Notes: generated from the sequence alone by a model not told the origin. Shown: positions 17,406 to 29,812, counted from the first letter of the stretch. The stretch is 64,000 bases of DNA from Methylobacterium iners (GCF_022179305.1 NZ_BPQP01000036.1:1-64000); one strand, 5' to 3'. Made by a program: numbers and translations.

Positions 17406-19307
17406 TCAGGCGGCCCGCAGCAACCCGGCCGGCACCCCCGCCAGCATCGCCGCGATCTCGGCGACCGGCCGGGGCGGGCTGAACAGGAAGCCCTGCATCT
17501 CGCGGCAGCCCTCGGCGCGCACGATGGCGAGCTGCTCCTCGGTCTCGATGCCCTCGACCAGCGTCGCGATGCCGAGGCTCGTGCCCAAGATGATGATGGC
17601 CCGCATGATCGCCCGTGCATCCGGGCTGGTCGCGGCGTCGCGCACGAAGGAGCGGTCGATCTTGATCTTGTCGAAGGGAAACCGGCGCAGGTAGCTGATG
17701 CTCGAATAGCCCGTGCCGAAATCGTCCATCGAGATGCGCAGGCCGGTCCGGCGCAACTGGTGCAGGGTCTCGAGGCTCGTCGCGGTGTCGTCGAGCAGCA
17801 CGCTCTCGGTGATCTCGAGCTCCAGTCGTCCCGCGGCCAGGCCGCTCGCCGCGAGCGCGCCCAGCACGGTCCCCGCGAAATCCCGGTTGCGCAGCTGCAG
17901 GGGCGAGACGTTGACGGCGACGCTGATCCCGTCCGGCCAGTCCGCGGCGTCCCGGCAGGCCTGTTGGAGAACCCAGGCGCCGAGGGGCACGATGAGCCCG
18001 GTCTCCTCCGCCACCGGGATGAAGGCGGCCGGGCTGACCAGCCCGCGCTCCGGATGGCGCCAGCGCACCAGCGCCTCGAACCCCTTGATGCGGTCGCGCT
18101 CGAGGTCGACCAGCGGCTGGTAGTGGAGCTCGAGCTGCCCGAGGGCGACCGCTTCGGCGAGATCCCGCTCGAGGCTGCGGCGTTGCCGGGCGCTCTCGTC
18201 CATCTCGGGCTCGAAGCATCGGCAGGTCCCCGCGCCCTCCGCCTTGGCGTGGCCGAGCGCCAGGTCGGCGTTGCGCAGGAGCGCGTCGACGTCCGAGTTC
18301 CCGGCCAGGGCGAAGCCGACGCTGGCGCCGATCGCGACCTCCTGGCCGGAGAGGTCGTAGGGCGCGCCGATCAGGGCGGCGAGGCGCCCGGCCACGACCA
18401 TGCCTGCCTCCGTATCCGCCACCCGCTGCAGGACGGCGAACTCGTCCGCCCCGAGCCGCGCGACGGCGCCCGCGCCGCGGACATTCGCCCGCAGCCGATC
18501 GGCCACCGCCTGCAGGAGCGCGTCGCCGGCGCCGTGGCCGTAGCTCTCGTTGACGAGCTTGAACCGGTGGATGTCGATGCAAAAGGCGGCGAGCCGGTCG
18601 CCCGCCTCTCCCTTCCGCCGCCCCTGCCGGATCATCTCGGTCCCGGCCTCGCGCAGGGCGGCGCGGTTGGGCAGGTCCGTGAGCGCGTCGTGGCGGGCGA
18701 GGTGCGCGATGCGCGCCTCGTTCTCGTGCCGCTCGGTCACGTCCTCGAAGGTCGCGACCCAGCCCCCGCCGGACATCGGGCGATGGGTGACGGCGACGAT
18801 GCGGCCGTCGGCGAGCTCGCGCATCACGGGCGCGGTGCGGCTCGCGTCGAGGGAGGCGCGGGTGCTGTCGCACAGGCTCTTGACGGTGGCGCCCCGGCGG
18901 TAGCGCTTGCGCGCGACCAGGGTCGCGACGATCTCCCGCTGCGTCATCCCGATGCGCAAGGCATCCGGAGGCAGCCGGAAGATCTCGCAATAGCGATGGT
19001 TGAACACGACGAGCCGGCTCTCGGCATCGAACATGCACAGGCCCTGGCTCATGTTCTCCAGGGCGGCGTCGAAGCGGCGGTTCTGTTCGAGGAGCTGCGC
19101 GTTCGTACCCCGCAGCTCCGCGAGCGCCTCGGCGAGGGCGGTGCGGGTCCGGTTCTGGGCGGTGACGTCCACGCCGACGCCGCGATAGCCGAGCCATCGG
19201 CCGTCGGGGGCGAATCGCGGCTCGCCGCTGACTCGGAACCAGCGTCTGCCGCCGTCGGGATGATCGTAGGGATAGGTGAAGTCGCGGAGCATCCCGCGGG
19301 CCGCCAC
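17406..19307 (-). CDS. PAS-GGDEF-EAL cyclic-di-GMP signalling protein (N-terminally frameshifted)
   Basis: The remaining open frame encodes 633 residues: the end of one PAS domain, a PAC-like segment (PYDHPDGGRRWFRVSG), a second PAS (about 75-195), a GGDEF domain (about 200-360) and an EAL domain (about 375-625). The GGDEF motif reads GADEF (residues 286-290), so cyclase activity is uncertain. The phosphodiesterase motifs look intact (FEALVRW with Glu411; DDFGTGYSS). The true N-terminus lies upstream in another frame (see 19308-19512). There is no membrane segment, so it is a cytoplasmic sensor. It converges with purD. Confidence 0.85.
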   Translation of the reverse strand: MAARGMLRDFTYPYDHPDGGRRWFRVSGEPRFAPDGRWLGYRGVGVDVTAQNRTRTALAEALAELRGTNAQLLEQNRRFDAALENMSQGLCMFDAESRLVVFNHRYCEIFRLPPDALRIGMTQREIVATLVARKRYRRGATVKSLCDSTRASLDASRTAPVMRELADGRIVAVTHRPMSGGGWVATFEDVTERHENEARIAHLARHDALTDLPNRAALREAGTEMIRQGRRKGEAGDRLAAFCIDIHRFKLVNESYGHGAGDALLQAVADRLRANVRGAGAVARLGADEFAVLQRVADTEAGMVVAGRLAALIGAPYDLSGQEVAIGASVGFALAGNSDVDALLRNADLALGHAKAEGAGTCRCFEPEMDESARQRRSLERDLAEAVALGQLELHYQPLVDLERDRIKGFEALVRWRHPERGLVSPAAFIPVAEETGLIVPLGAWVLQQACRDAADWPDGISVAVNVSPLQLRNRDFAGTVLGALAASGLAAGRLELEITESVLLDDTATSLETLHQLRRTGLRISMDDFGTGYSSISYLRRFPFDKIKIDRSFVRDAATSPDARAIMRAIIILGTSLGIATLVEGIETEEQLAIVRAEGCREMQGFLFSPPRPVAEIAAMLAGVPAGLLRAA

Positions 19308-19512
19308 GGCCTCGCGATAGGGGCGCCAGAAATCCGCCTCGCCCGCATTCGCGGCGATCGATTCGCGCGATTGCCCGATCAGGGCCGAGGCACGGCAGCC
19401 GAAGAACGCCTCGGCGCTCGGCGAAACAGTAGGTGAAGTGCAGATCGGTCCCGGTTTCCCAGAACCAATCCGCAGTCACCTGCGAGAGTTGTTCAAGCGC
19501 CCGCGTCGGCAT
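19308..19512 (-). pseudogene. Displaced N-terminal PAS segment of the GGDEF-EAL gene
   Basis: Starting at the ATG at 19512 (preceded by GGTGG), the frame reads MPTRALEQLSQVTADWFWETG, in parts, then LHFTY, a standard PAS opening. At about 19427 it must shift to the downstream frame, which continues SPSAEAFFGCRASALIGQ. Removing the single base at 19427 restores LHFTYFSPSAEAFFG and a continuous 701-residue protein. This is therefore a one-base insertion in the gene or in the sequence. Confidence 0.8.
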
Positions 19513-19622
19513 CGGTCCACCGGCTTCGTTGCGGCGAACCTGAACTGCTCCAAGTTAATTTTCGCTGTATAGCCCAATATTTGAGCAAATGCCGACGCTT
19601 TCGGCGAGCCAACAATCCTGGG

Positions 19623-20660
19623 CTATAGCCGCTCCGCCGCGTGCCAGGATTGTCCGTGGTAAACAAAGATTTCCGGTCGACTTGCAAGGGCGGCAAGACC
19701 CGTCAGCGCCGGGTCGTGCACCGCGATGACGCTGGTGGGAATCGCGCGCATCTCCGCGGCGAAGGGCGCCTTGCGCTCGAAGGCCTCGCGGAAGCCGCCG
19801 CGCCCGAGCACGGGTAGGATGCGGGGCGCGATGCCGCCGCCGATATAGACCCCGCCCGTGGCGAGGAAGGTCAGGGCCAGGTCGCCGCAGACCCGGCCGA
19901 GCAGCTTGGCGAAGAGGCCGAGGGCCTCGGCCGCGTGCGGGTCCTCGCCCGACAGGCCCCGCTCGGTGACGAGGGCAGGGTCGAGACGGGGCTCGCCGCG
20001 ACCCGACCGCGCACGGGCCACGGCCGCGTGCAGGCGCGAGAGACCCGGGCCGGACAGAACCGTCTCGACGGTGATCCGGCCCTCCACGGGCTCGATGAAG
20101 GGCCAAACCTCGAAGTCTGCCGCGTCGGCGGGGCCGAATTCCGTGTGTCCCGCCTCCGTCGAGACGATCGCGAGGCGGTCGGCGTAGGGCACCAGGGCGG
20201 CGGCACCGAAGCCGGTGCCGGGCCCGAGGACGAGGCGGGCGCCGTTGCCCGCCGCGCGAGCCGGCCCAATCGGCGTCAGGGCCTCGGGCGCGAGCCAGGC
20301 CGCACCCGCCGCGACGGGCACGTAATCGTTGACGACGACGGCCCGCGACAGCCCGAAATCGCGCCCGATCCGCGCGCCCTCGATGATCCAGGCGGCGTTG
20401 GTGAGCTGCACCGCCGGCCCGTCGACGCGGGCGGCGACGGCCAGGATCGCCGAGCGCGGGGCCGGCCCTTCCGCCCGCGCCAGCACCGCCCGGATCGCGG
20501 TGCTCGGGTCCGGGTACCCGGCGGTCTCGACATGGGCGAGCAGCAGGGGCGCCGCCTCGGGAGCGGCGACGAGGCCGAACCGGGCGTTGGTCCCGCCGAT
20601 ATCGCCGACGAGGACGGGGTACTCGAATCGCGATGACGCCGCCTTGAGCACATCCACCAT
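19623..20660 (-). CDS. glk: Glucokinase
   Basis: A 345-residue ROK-unrelated (E. coli Glk type) glucokinase that phosphorylates glucose with ATP. Visible are the phosphate-1 motif LVGDIGGTNARFGLV, the adenosine motif LGPGTGFGAAAL, the sugar-contact region STEAGHTEFGPAD and the C-terminal TGGVYIGGGIAPR. The ATG at 20660 has GTGGA upstream. A TTG seven codons earlier is the alternative. It lies about 90 bases downstream of otsB on the same strand, a plausible sugar-metabolism pair. Confidence 0.93.
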   Translation of the reverse strand: MVDVLKAASSRFEYPVLVGDIGGTNARFGLVAAPEAAPLLLAHVETAGYPDPSTAIRAVLARAEGPAPRSAILAVAARVDGPAVQLTNAAWIIEGARIGRDFGLSRAVVVNDYVPVAAGAAWLAPEALTPIGPARAAGNGARLVLGPGTGFGAAALVPYADRLAIVSTEAGHTEFGPADAADFEVWPFIEPVEGRITVETVLSGPGLSRLHAAVARARSGRGEPRLDPALVTERGLSGEDPHAAEALGLFAKLLGRVCGDLALTFLATGGVYIGGGIAPRILPVLGRGGFREAFERKAPFAAEMRAIPTSVIAVHDPALTGLAALASRPEIFVYHGQSWHAAERL

Positions 20661-20747
20661 GGGCAAATCCACTTTCGGCAAGCCGCTCCGCGCGCCGGAA
20701 TCCGGCGATGCTCCAAATCTTAAATGAGGCTCCGGGACCGGTCGACC

Positions 20748-21503
20748 TCAGGCCGGCGGCAGCGCGTCGGGCGCGATCGGCGCCCCGTCGGCCCAGCCGT
20801 AGAGCAGGGCCCGGACCGCCTCCGGATTGCCGAGCCGCCGCGTCGCGATGGTCTCGGCCGCGCCGATCCGGACGCTGATGCCGCCATCCGCGTTGACCGT
20901 GGCGAAGGCCTTCTCGTCGGTGAGGTCGTCGCCGAAGAAGACGGCGCGGCGTCCCGCATAGGGAGGCTCGGCCGAGAGGCCCCGGATGGCGGCGCCCTTG
21001 GTCGCGGAGGCCGGCACGATCTCGCCGACCGCCTTGCCGAGCTGCAGCCTGTAGGCGCCGCCGAGCTCGGCCGCGACGGCCTTCACGGCGGCCTCGGCGC
21101 GCTCCGCGTCGGACGGCGTGGCGAGGCGCCAATGCACGGCGACCGAGGCGCCTTTGTCCTCGATCAGGACCGCGCCGAGACCCTCGACCGCGGCGTGCAA
21201 TTGCGGGATGCGCGCGCGCAGGTCCGGGTGGTCCTCGGCCTGGCCGCCGCTGACATGGCTCCCGAGCCTGCGCTCGACGCCGTGCAATCCGGCCACATCG
21301 AAGCGGGCGGGCGCGAGGAAGTCGTCGATGACCGCGATCGGCCGGCCGGTGACGATGGCGAGCGCGCCGCCGAGCCGCACCCTCAGCCGTTCGAGGGCGG
21401 GCACGAGGTCCGGGTCGACGCGGACCTGGTCGGGCGTCGGCGCGATCTCGACGAGGGTCCCGTCGAAATCGAGGAAGAGGGCGAAATCGATGGGGTCGCT
21501 CAC
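20748..21503 (-). CDS. otsB: Trehalose-6-phosphate phosphatase
   Basis: A 251-residue HAD-family phosphatase, final step of trehalose synthesis. HAD motif I is FLDFDGTLVEI, motif II lies in AIVTGRP, and motif IV is VFFGDDLTDEKAF. The GTG at 21503 (preceded by GAGGA) begins the conserved part (VSDPIDFALFLDFDG); the longer upstream frame is unlike the family. otsA is not in the window. Trehalose is a typical osmotic and desiccation protectant in phyllosphere methylobacteria. Confidence 0.92.
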   Translation of the reverse strand: MSDPIDFALFLDFDGTLVEIAPTPDQVRVDPDLVPALERLRVRLGGALAIVTGRPIAVIDDFLAPARFDVAGLHGVERRLGSHVSGGQAEDHPDLRARIPQLHAAVEGLGAVLIEDKGASVAVHWRLATPSDAERAEAAVKAVAAELGGAYRLQLGKAVGEIVPASATKGAAIRGLSAEPPYAGRRAVFFGDDLTDEKAFATVNADGGISVRIGAAETIATRRLGNPEAVRALLYGWADGAPIAPDALPPA

Positions 21504-21621
21504 GCGGTCATCCTCGGGCCGGCCTGTTCGAACGGGCCTCGCGCTACCACGGCGTGCGGCGGGCGCAAACGGGTTCGCCGCCCTAATTGCGACGCGAGCC
21601 GTCACGCGACCCCGAGGCACC

Positions 21622-22116
21622 ATGCATCCGAGATCCCTGCCAGCCGGCCCCGGCCAGGAGAGCGTCTGGGATTATCCGCGCCCGCCTCGGCTGGAGCCGG
21701 TGCCGCAACGCCTGCGCGTGGTCTTCGCGGGCGAGACCCTCGCCGAGACGCGGGCGGGTTACCGCGTCCTCGAGACCAGCCACCCGCCGACCTACTACTT
21801 CCCGCCCTCCGACGTCGCGGCGGCCCTGCTCGGCCCCGCGCGCCGGGCCGGCATCTGCGAGTGGAAGGGCCGTGCCGTCCTCCACGACGTCGCCGCCGGC
21901 GCCCGTCGCGCGGAGGGCGCCGCCTGGGCCTATCCCGACCCGACGCCCGGGTTCCGGGCGATCGCGGGCTACCTCGCCTTCTACGCCGGGCCGATGGATG
22001 CCTGCCTCGTCGGCGAGACCCGGGCCGAGCCGCAACCCGGCGGCTTCTACGGCGGCTGGATCACGCCGGGCATCGTCGGCCCCTTCAAGGGCGGCCCGGG
22101 GACGATGGGGTGGTGA
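21622..22116 (+). CDS. DUF427 domain protein
   Basis: A 164-residue cytoplasmic protein of the DUF427 family. The characteristic pattern is YPRPPRLEPVP, a beta segment with VVFAGETLAET, then HPPTYYFPPSDV, CEWKGRA and a C-terminal YGGWITPGIVGPFKG. The fold is known structurally but the reaction is not. It is divergent from otsB and 73 bases upstream of the serine hydrolase gene on the same strand. Confidence 0.85.
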   Translation: MHPRSLPAGPGQESVWDYPRPPRLEPVPQRLRVVFAGETLAETRAGYRVLETSHPPTYYFPPSDVAAALLGPARRAGICEWKGRAVLHDVAAGARRAEGAAWAYPDPTPGFRAIAGYLAFYAGPMDACLVGETRAEPQPGGFYGGWITPGIVGPFKGGPGTMGW

Positions 22117-22189
22117 CTCTCGCCCTTGGCCCTGCGCGGCTGCGGGATTAGACGCAGGTCGAGAGACGCACAGGCCCGGAGCGTAACCG

Positions 22190-23416
22190 TTGGATTCCAT
22201 AACCGACATCGATCCCCGCGCGGTCGGGCTCTGCCCGGACCGCCTGGAGCGGATCGACGGCTGGATGCGGCGGCTCGTGGCCGATGGCCGCCTCGCCGGA
22301 CTCTCCGTCGCGTTCCTGCGCGGGGGGAAGACGGCGTTCTTCCGAGCCCACGGCCTCGCCGACATCGGGCGGCAAAAACCCTTCGCCGCCGACACCATCG
22401 TGCGCATCTACTCGATGACCAAGCCCCTGACCTCGGTCGCGGTCATGATGCTCTACGAGGAGGGCCGCTTCCAGCTCGACGATCCCGTCACGCGCTTCCT
22501 GCCCGAGTTCGGCGACATGCGGGTGCTCACCGGCGGCAGCCGCGCCAAGTGGGACAGCGAGCCGGCCCGGCGCCCCATCACGATCCGCGACCTCCTCACC
22601 CATACCTCGGGCCTGACCTACGGCTTCATGGAGGCGACCCTCGTCGACGCCTTGTACCGATCGAGCGGCGTCGATTTCGGCGAGAAGCAGGAGGCGAGCC
22701 TCGCCGAGGTGGTCCGGCGCCTGAGCGAGATGCCGCTGCTGGCGCAGCCCGGCTCGGAATGGAACTACTCCGTCGGGACCGACGTGCTCGGCCACCTCGT
22801 CGCCGCGGTCTCGGGCCGGGACTTCGCGGACGTCCTGCGGGAGCGGGTGATCGCGCCGCTTGGCATGGTCGACACGGATTTCTTCGTGCCGGCCCACAAG
22901 GCGTCGCGGCTCGCTGCGACCTACAGCCTGTACCGGGACCGGTCGCTCAAGCTCTACGACGATGCGGAGGGCGGCCCCTTCACCCGTCCGCCGGCCCTGG
23001 CCTCGGGCGGCGGCGGCCTCGTCTCGACGGCCGCCGACTACCTGCGCTTCTGCCGCTTCATCCTGAACCGTGGCGAACTCGACGGCGTTCGGCTGCTTGG
23101 CCGAAAGACCGTGGACCTGATGTGCATGAACCACTTGCCCGGCGATCTTGCCGCGATGGGTCAGCCGCGCTTCTCGGAATCGAGCTATACCGGGATCGGG
23201 TTCGGGCTCGGCTTCTCGGTGATGCTCGACCCCGCCCGTGCCCAGATCCTCGGCACGCCGGGCGAGGTCGCCTGGGGCGGGCTCGCCAGCACCTCGTTCT
23301 GGATCGACCCGGCCGAGGACCTCGCCGTGGTGATGCTCGCCCAGCTCATCCCGTCCTCGGCCCTGCCGATCCGACGGGAATTGCGGGTCCTGACCTACGC
23401 GGCGCTGGTCGACTGA
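22190..23416 (+). CDS. Beta-lactamase-fold serine hydrolase (class C/esterase type)
   Basis: A 408-residue penicillin-binding-protein-like hydrolase. The catalytic SxxK is SMTK (Ser75-Lys78), and a YSVG segment in EWNYSVGTD takes the place of the usual YxN motif. LASGGGGLVSTAADYLRF is the typical downstream signature, read in parts. It lacks a signal peptide, so an intracellular esterase-like role fits better than antibiotic resistance. The start is a TTG at 22190 with GGAG nine bases before it. Substrate unknown. Confidence 0.88.
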   Translation: MDSITDIDPRAVGLCPDRLERIDGWMRRLVADGRLAGLSVAFLRGGKTAFFRAHGLADIGRQKPFAADTIVRIYSMTKPLTSVAVMMLYEEGRFQLDDPVTRFLPEFGDMRVLTGGSRAKWDSEPARRPITIRDLLTHTSGLTYGFMEATLVDALYRSSGVDFGEKQEASLAEVVRRLSEMPLLAQPGSEWNYSVGTDVLGHLVAAVSGRDFADVLRERVIAPLGMVDTDFFVPAHKASRLAATYSLYRDRSLKLYDDAEGGPFTRPPALASGGGGLVSTAADYLRFCRFILNRGELDGVRLLGRKTVDLMCMNHLPGDLAAMGQPRFSESSYTGIGFGLGFSVMLDPARAQILGTPGEVAWGGLASTSFWIDPAEDLAVVMLAQLIPSSALPIRRELRVLTYAALVD

Positions 23417-23432
23417 CCGGACCGCGAGCCTC

Positions 23433-24107
23433 TCACTCCGCCGGCGCGGCGCCCGTCGCCGGCTTCGCGACGGGTTTGGGTGCGGGCGCGGCCGACCTCG
23501 TGGCGGCCGATGGAGCGCTCGTCGCCGTGCCGGTCGTACCCGGCGTTCCAGTCGCCGCGCTGGGGGGCACCTTTGGGGCCCATTCCGCGTCGGCACGAGG
23601 CCCGTTCGGGCCGTTGGTCGGGCCGGTGAGCTGCCCGGGCAGCACGTCGGTGACGCGGCTCCAGGTCTGCGAGCCGCAGAGGAAGCCGAGCATGCAGCCG
23701 CGGACCGAGAGCTCGGTGGGCTGCTCGGTCCAGATCGTGACGTCGTAGAACTTGCCTTCCTCGGAATTGTAGATCTTGCCCTCGTAGCGGGCGTCGGCAT
23801 TGGGCTTGAGGCCCATGACGAGCTGGTGCCCGAGGGAGGGCCGGGTCTGCTTCTTCGGATCGGGGTTCTTGAAGTCGACCCGGGGCTGGCCCTTGTCGTT
23901 GAGCGGAACCTTCAGCCAGACCACGTAGCCGCAGAGATTGGTGACCTGCGGGCCGCACTTCTCGACGCGGATGCGCGCGCGGCCGTCCTCGGTCAGCCAG
24001 GTCCCGCTCGGATCGTTCGGCGCCGCCGCGAGGGCGAGGCCAGGCGCCGCTGTCAGCGCGAGCGCGGCGAGCCGCCCCGCCGACCGGGTGATCGGTCCAT
24101 ACTTCAT
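23433..24107 (-). CDS. DUF2147 exported protein
   Basis: A 224-residue secreted protein. A signal peptide (basic start, hydrophobic core LAALALTAAPGLALAAA) precedes a DUF2147 domain (about residues 25-150: GTWLTEDGRARIRVEKCG, CGYVVWLK, YEGKIYNSEEGKFYDVTIW, read in parts) and a long Pro/Ala/Thr-rich tail. The ATG at 24107 has AGGA eight bases upstream; an ATG at 24122 is possible. The family is periplasmic and lipid-barrel-like with no assigned reaction. It converges with the serine hydrolase. Confidence 0.85.
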   Translation of the reverse strand: MKYGPITRSAGRLAALALTAAPGLALAAAPNDPSGTWLTEDGRARIRVEKCGPQVTNLCGYVVWLKVPLNDKGQPRVDFKNPDPKKQTRPSLGHQLVMGLKPNADARYEGKIYNSEEGKFYDVTIWTEQPTELSVRGCMLGFLCGSQTWSRVTDVLPGQLTGPTNGPNGPRADAEWAPKVPPSAATGTPGTTGTATSAPSAATRSAAPAPKPVAKPATGAAPAE

Positions 24108-24255
24108 ACGGATCTTCCTCATACGCCCCGATCGCAACCCCGCCCGGTCCCGACCGGACGCGGCGGCGATCGCCCACGGCTCTGAGGTCACGCCATCCGA
24201 TGGGAAGGTGACCGGATCATGACCGGCCCGAGGCGACCCGACGCCGAACGAAAAA

Positions 24256-24277
24256 GGCCGGCGCATCCGCGCCGGCC
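24256..24277 (-). terminator. Rho-independent terminator after the four-cysteine gene
   Basis: A perfect 9-bp GC stem (24256-24264 with 24269-24277), a 4-base loop, and TTTTT following on the minus strand. It lies 26 bases past the stop of the small cysteine protein gene. Confidence 0.88.
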
Positions 24278-24302
24278 CCGATTCGCCCGATTGCAGAGCC
24301 GC

Positions 24303-24515
24303 TTACTCGGCGGCGCTCATCTCGGCGGTGAAGTGGCCGCACCAATCGCTGGCGCCGACCACCGGCCAGAGGCCCGGCGACTTCGGCTCGGGCTGGCTCA
24401 CCGGCGGATTGTAGCGGCACAGGCCCTCGTTGCCGGCGGCGTGGCCGCCGTTGAGCTTGTGGTCGTCGAAGAAGCGGCAGCTCTGGCAGGCGGCGTTATG
24501 CGTGTTGGCCATCAT
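24303..24515 (-). CDS. Small four-cysteine protein, probable metal binder
   Basis: A 70-residue protein with Cys10, Cys13, Cys33 and Cys59 (CQSC, GLC, DWC) plus His61. The pattern CxxC, then C, then WCGHF suggests a zinc or iron-sulfur knuckle. A second ATG follows the first directly. GGAG precedes the start and a clear terminator follows, so it is a compact single-gene unit. No function is known; similar four-cysteine proteins are common in Rhizobiales. Confidence 0.75.
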   Translation of the reverse strand: MMANTHNAACQSCRFFDDHKLNGGHAAGNEGLCRYNPPVSQPEPKSPGLWPVVGASDWCGHFTAEMSAAE

Positions 24516-24781
24516 CGTCTCCGGTCGGTTGTGGAAGCCATTCGCTTCGTGTCGGCTCGCTGTTCTTAATTAGAACAACTCCAATGAAGGGTCAACGCGG
24601 ATCGGCGGGTCTGGTTTCATGGCCGTTGACAGCGGGCCGTTCGTCCGGCGGCGGAGTGCGGGCGGATTCCTGTGCAAGGGCCGCCGCCGGGCGGAGCGTG
24701 CCAAGCCTTTCCGGTGCTGCTAGGCTCCGCCTCGCAACCGATGGTGGAGCCGGCGGCGCCGACGGGAGGACGCTCATCGTG

Positions 24782-26125
24782 ATGACGCCCCAGGACGACG
24801 CGTCCGGCCATGATCATGATCATGCGCTCGGCGCGCGCACGATCGCCCTGATCACGCGGCGGCTGATGCCGCTCCTCGGGCTGATGTACCTCGTCGCCTA
24901 TATCGACCGGCAGAACGTCTCCTACGCCAAGCTCCAGATGGTGGGCGATCTGGGCTTGAGCGAAGCGGCCTACGGCCTCGGCGCCTCGCTGTTCTTCCTC
25001 GCCTACTTCCTGTTCGAGGTGCCCGCGAACGTGATCCTGGCGCGGGTGGGCGCGCGGGTCTGGTTCGCGCGGATCATGATGTCGTGGGGGATCGTCACGA
25101 TCCTCCTCGCCTTCACCCAGAACGCGGCGATGTTCTACGTGCTCCGCTTCCTGCTGGGGGTGGCGGAGGCCGGGTTCTTCCCCGGCGTGCTGTTCATGCT
25201 GACGCTGTGGTTTCCGCAAGATCACCGGGCGCGGATGATCGGCTGGTTCATGATCGCCAGCGCGCTCGCCAACGCGGTCGGAGCGGCGATCGGCGGCGCG
25301 CTCCTCGACCTCGACGGCCTGCTCGCCCTGCGCGGCTGGCAATGGGTCTTCCTCGCCACCGGCCTTCCGGCGGTCCTGCTCGCCGCCGTCGTCTTCGTGA
25401 TCCTCCCGAGCCGGCCCGAAGACGCGCCCTGGCTCGATCCGGAGGGCCGGCGCTGGCTCTCGGAGACCCTCGCCCGCGAGGCGGGCCAGGGGCACACCGA
25501 GCACGGCAATCCCTTCGCGGCCCTGCTCGACCGCCGCGTGCTCCTGCTCGCCACGCTCTATGTCGGCTTTCCCCTCGCCGCCTACGGCTTGAGCTACTGG
25601 CTGCCCACCGTCGTGAAGGGGTTCGGGGTCTCGAACACCGTCAACGGCTTCGTCAACATCATCCCCTGGATCGTGGTCGCCCTCGCGCTGTGGTGGGTGC
25701 CGCGCAACGCCGCCCGGACCGGCGAGCAGACCTGGCACATCGTCGGGCCGGCGCTGATCGCGGCTCTCGCCCTCGTCGCCAGCGTCGTCGTCCCCGGCGA
25801 TGCGCTCAAGTTCGCCTGCCTCTGCGTGGCGGCCGCGGGCATCTTCTCGGCCCAGCCGGTGTTCTGGTCCCTGCCGCCGACCTTCCTCAAGGGCGCCAGC
25901 GCCGCGGCGGGCATCGCAGCCATCAACTCGGTGGGCAATCTCGGCGGCTTCGTCGCGCAGAACGTGGTGCCTTGGATCAAGGACCGGACCAGCAGCGACC
26001 TTCTGCCGATGCTCTTCCTCGCCGCCTGCCTCACGGTCGGCGCCCTCCTAGTCCCCGTCGCCCAGGCCCTGTTGCGGCCGGCCTCCGGCCAGACCTCGCG
26101 GAAGGGCTCGGGGGTTGCGGCCTGA
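24782..26125 (+). CDS. MFS transporter, anion:cation symporter type
   Basis: A 447-residue major facilitator carrier with about twelve membrane helices. The first-helix signature MYLVAYIDRQNVSYAKL and the sequence LGASLFFLAYFLFEVPAN are typical of the ACS family, which takes up sugar acids, tartrate, phthalate and similar organic anions. A His/Asp-rich N-terminal segment precedes helix 1. GGGAGGA lies upstream of the ATG at 24782. A GTG immediately before it is an alternative start. No catabolic genes adjoin it, so the substrate cannot be assigned. Confidence 0.9.
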   Translation: MTPQDDASGHDHDHALGARTIALITRRLMPLLGLMYLVAYIDRQNVSYAKLQMVGDLGLSEAAYGLGASLFFLAYFLFEVPANVILARVGARVWFARIMMSWGIVTILLAFTQNAAMFYVLRFLLGVAEAGFFPGVLFMLTLWFPQDHRARMIGWFMIASALANAVGAAIGGALLDLDGLLALRGWQWVFLATGLPAVLLAAVVFVILPSRPEDAPWLDPEGRRWLSETLAREAGQGHTEHGNPFAALLDRRVLLLATLYVGFPLAAYGLSYWLPTVVKGFGVSNTVNGFVNIIPWIVVALALWWVPRNAARTGEQTWHIVGPALIAALALVASVVVPGDALKFACLCVAAAGIFSAQPVFWSLPPTFLKGASAAAGIAAINSVGNLGGFVAQNVVPWIKDRTSSDLLPMLFLAACLTVGALLVPVAQALLRPASGQTSRKGSGVAA

Positions 26126-26177
26126 GGGCTCACCGGTCTTCGGGAACCGGGCTTGTCGTCGCGGCGATCTTGGCGCC

Positions 26178-26192
26178 GTACGCTTTTTGTTC
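26178..26192 (+). promoter_or_regulatory. Candidate LexA box upstream of uvrA (one mismatch)
   Basis: GTAC, seven bases, GTTC. The alphaproteobacterial LexA operator is GTTC-N7-GTTC, so this differs at one base. It lies about 120 bases before the uvrA ATG. Confidence 0.45.
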
Positions 26193-26310
26193 TAGACGAG
26201 CCGCAGTCGACTTGGCGTATTCCCTGCCCGCGCGTTCTCGAAGGCCTGCCCCTCTCCGGTGAGTGGCGGGCGCGCCCTGCCATCGTGCCTCTCCTGAGAT
26301 CCATCAGCCC

Positions 26311-29277
<2,967 letters not shown>

Positions 29278-29812
29278 GGCGGCCGCGTTCTGGCCTGCGA
29301 GGCATGATTCGAGCGTTGCGGCGCGTCCGACGCTCGATTCCGGCCTCGTTTGGCGCCTCGGTGGGCAGACCTGCCGCTGCCGCCGGCGGAGGCCCCGTCA
29401 CGAGCCCTGACCGGCCGGCTTGCCGGAAAGTCCGGACCCGCTTGCCGCATCGTCCCGCTTCAGATCTCCCGACAAGAGCTTGAGTGTTCGGTGTTATCTT
29501 GCCGGGACACGAGCGATCCCGCGCCGGTTCTCGCCCTTGCGGCGATGCAAAACGAGACGCGGTGTGCTGTGTTGCAAGGCGGCAAAAATGCGGCTTTTGC
29601 GCAACGGTCGGATCCGAACTGCCGCGCTCCTAAGCATTCCACTGTCATTCCGACGCGGCTTGTAGAATAGTTCTCAGCGTTGAGACTTGAGCCGTGGCCG
29701 TGAGGGGGTGCTTCGGGTCATCCAGAGACAAACCGCAGTAAAGCGGTGTCGGGGCGGGTGATCTGCAAGGCTACACGGTGGACGCCTGAAATCCTTGGGA
29801 AGGACAAGACAA
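29278..29812. other. Intergenic region between uvrA and the outer-membrane protein gene
   Basis: About 535 bases with no convincing gene. The right half is less GC-rich and should carry a strong promoter for the protein at 29813. AAGGA precedes that start. An imperfect hairpin around GGCAAAAATGCGGCTTTTGC sits near 29580. I could not identify a specific promoter or operator with confidence. Confidence 0.45.

Noticed and set aside
29350-29670. Short plus-strand frames after uvrA
   Set aside because: No ribosome sites and unnatural composition; treated as intergenic.
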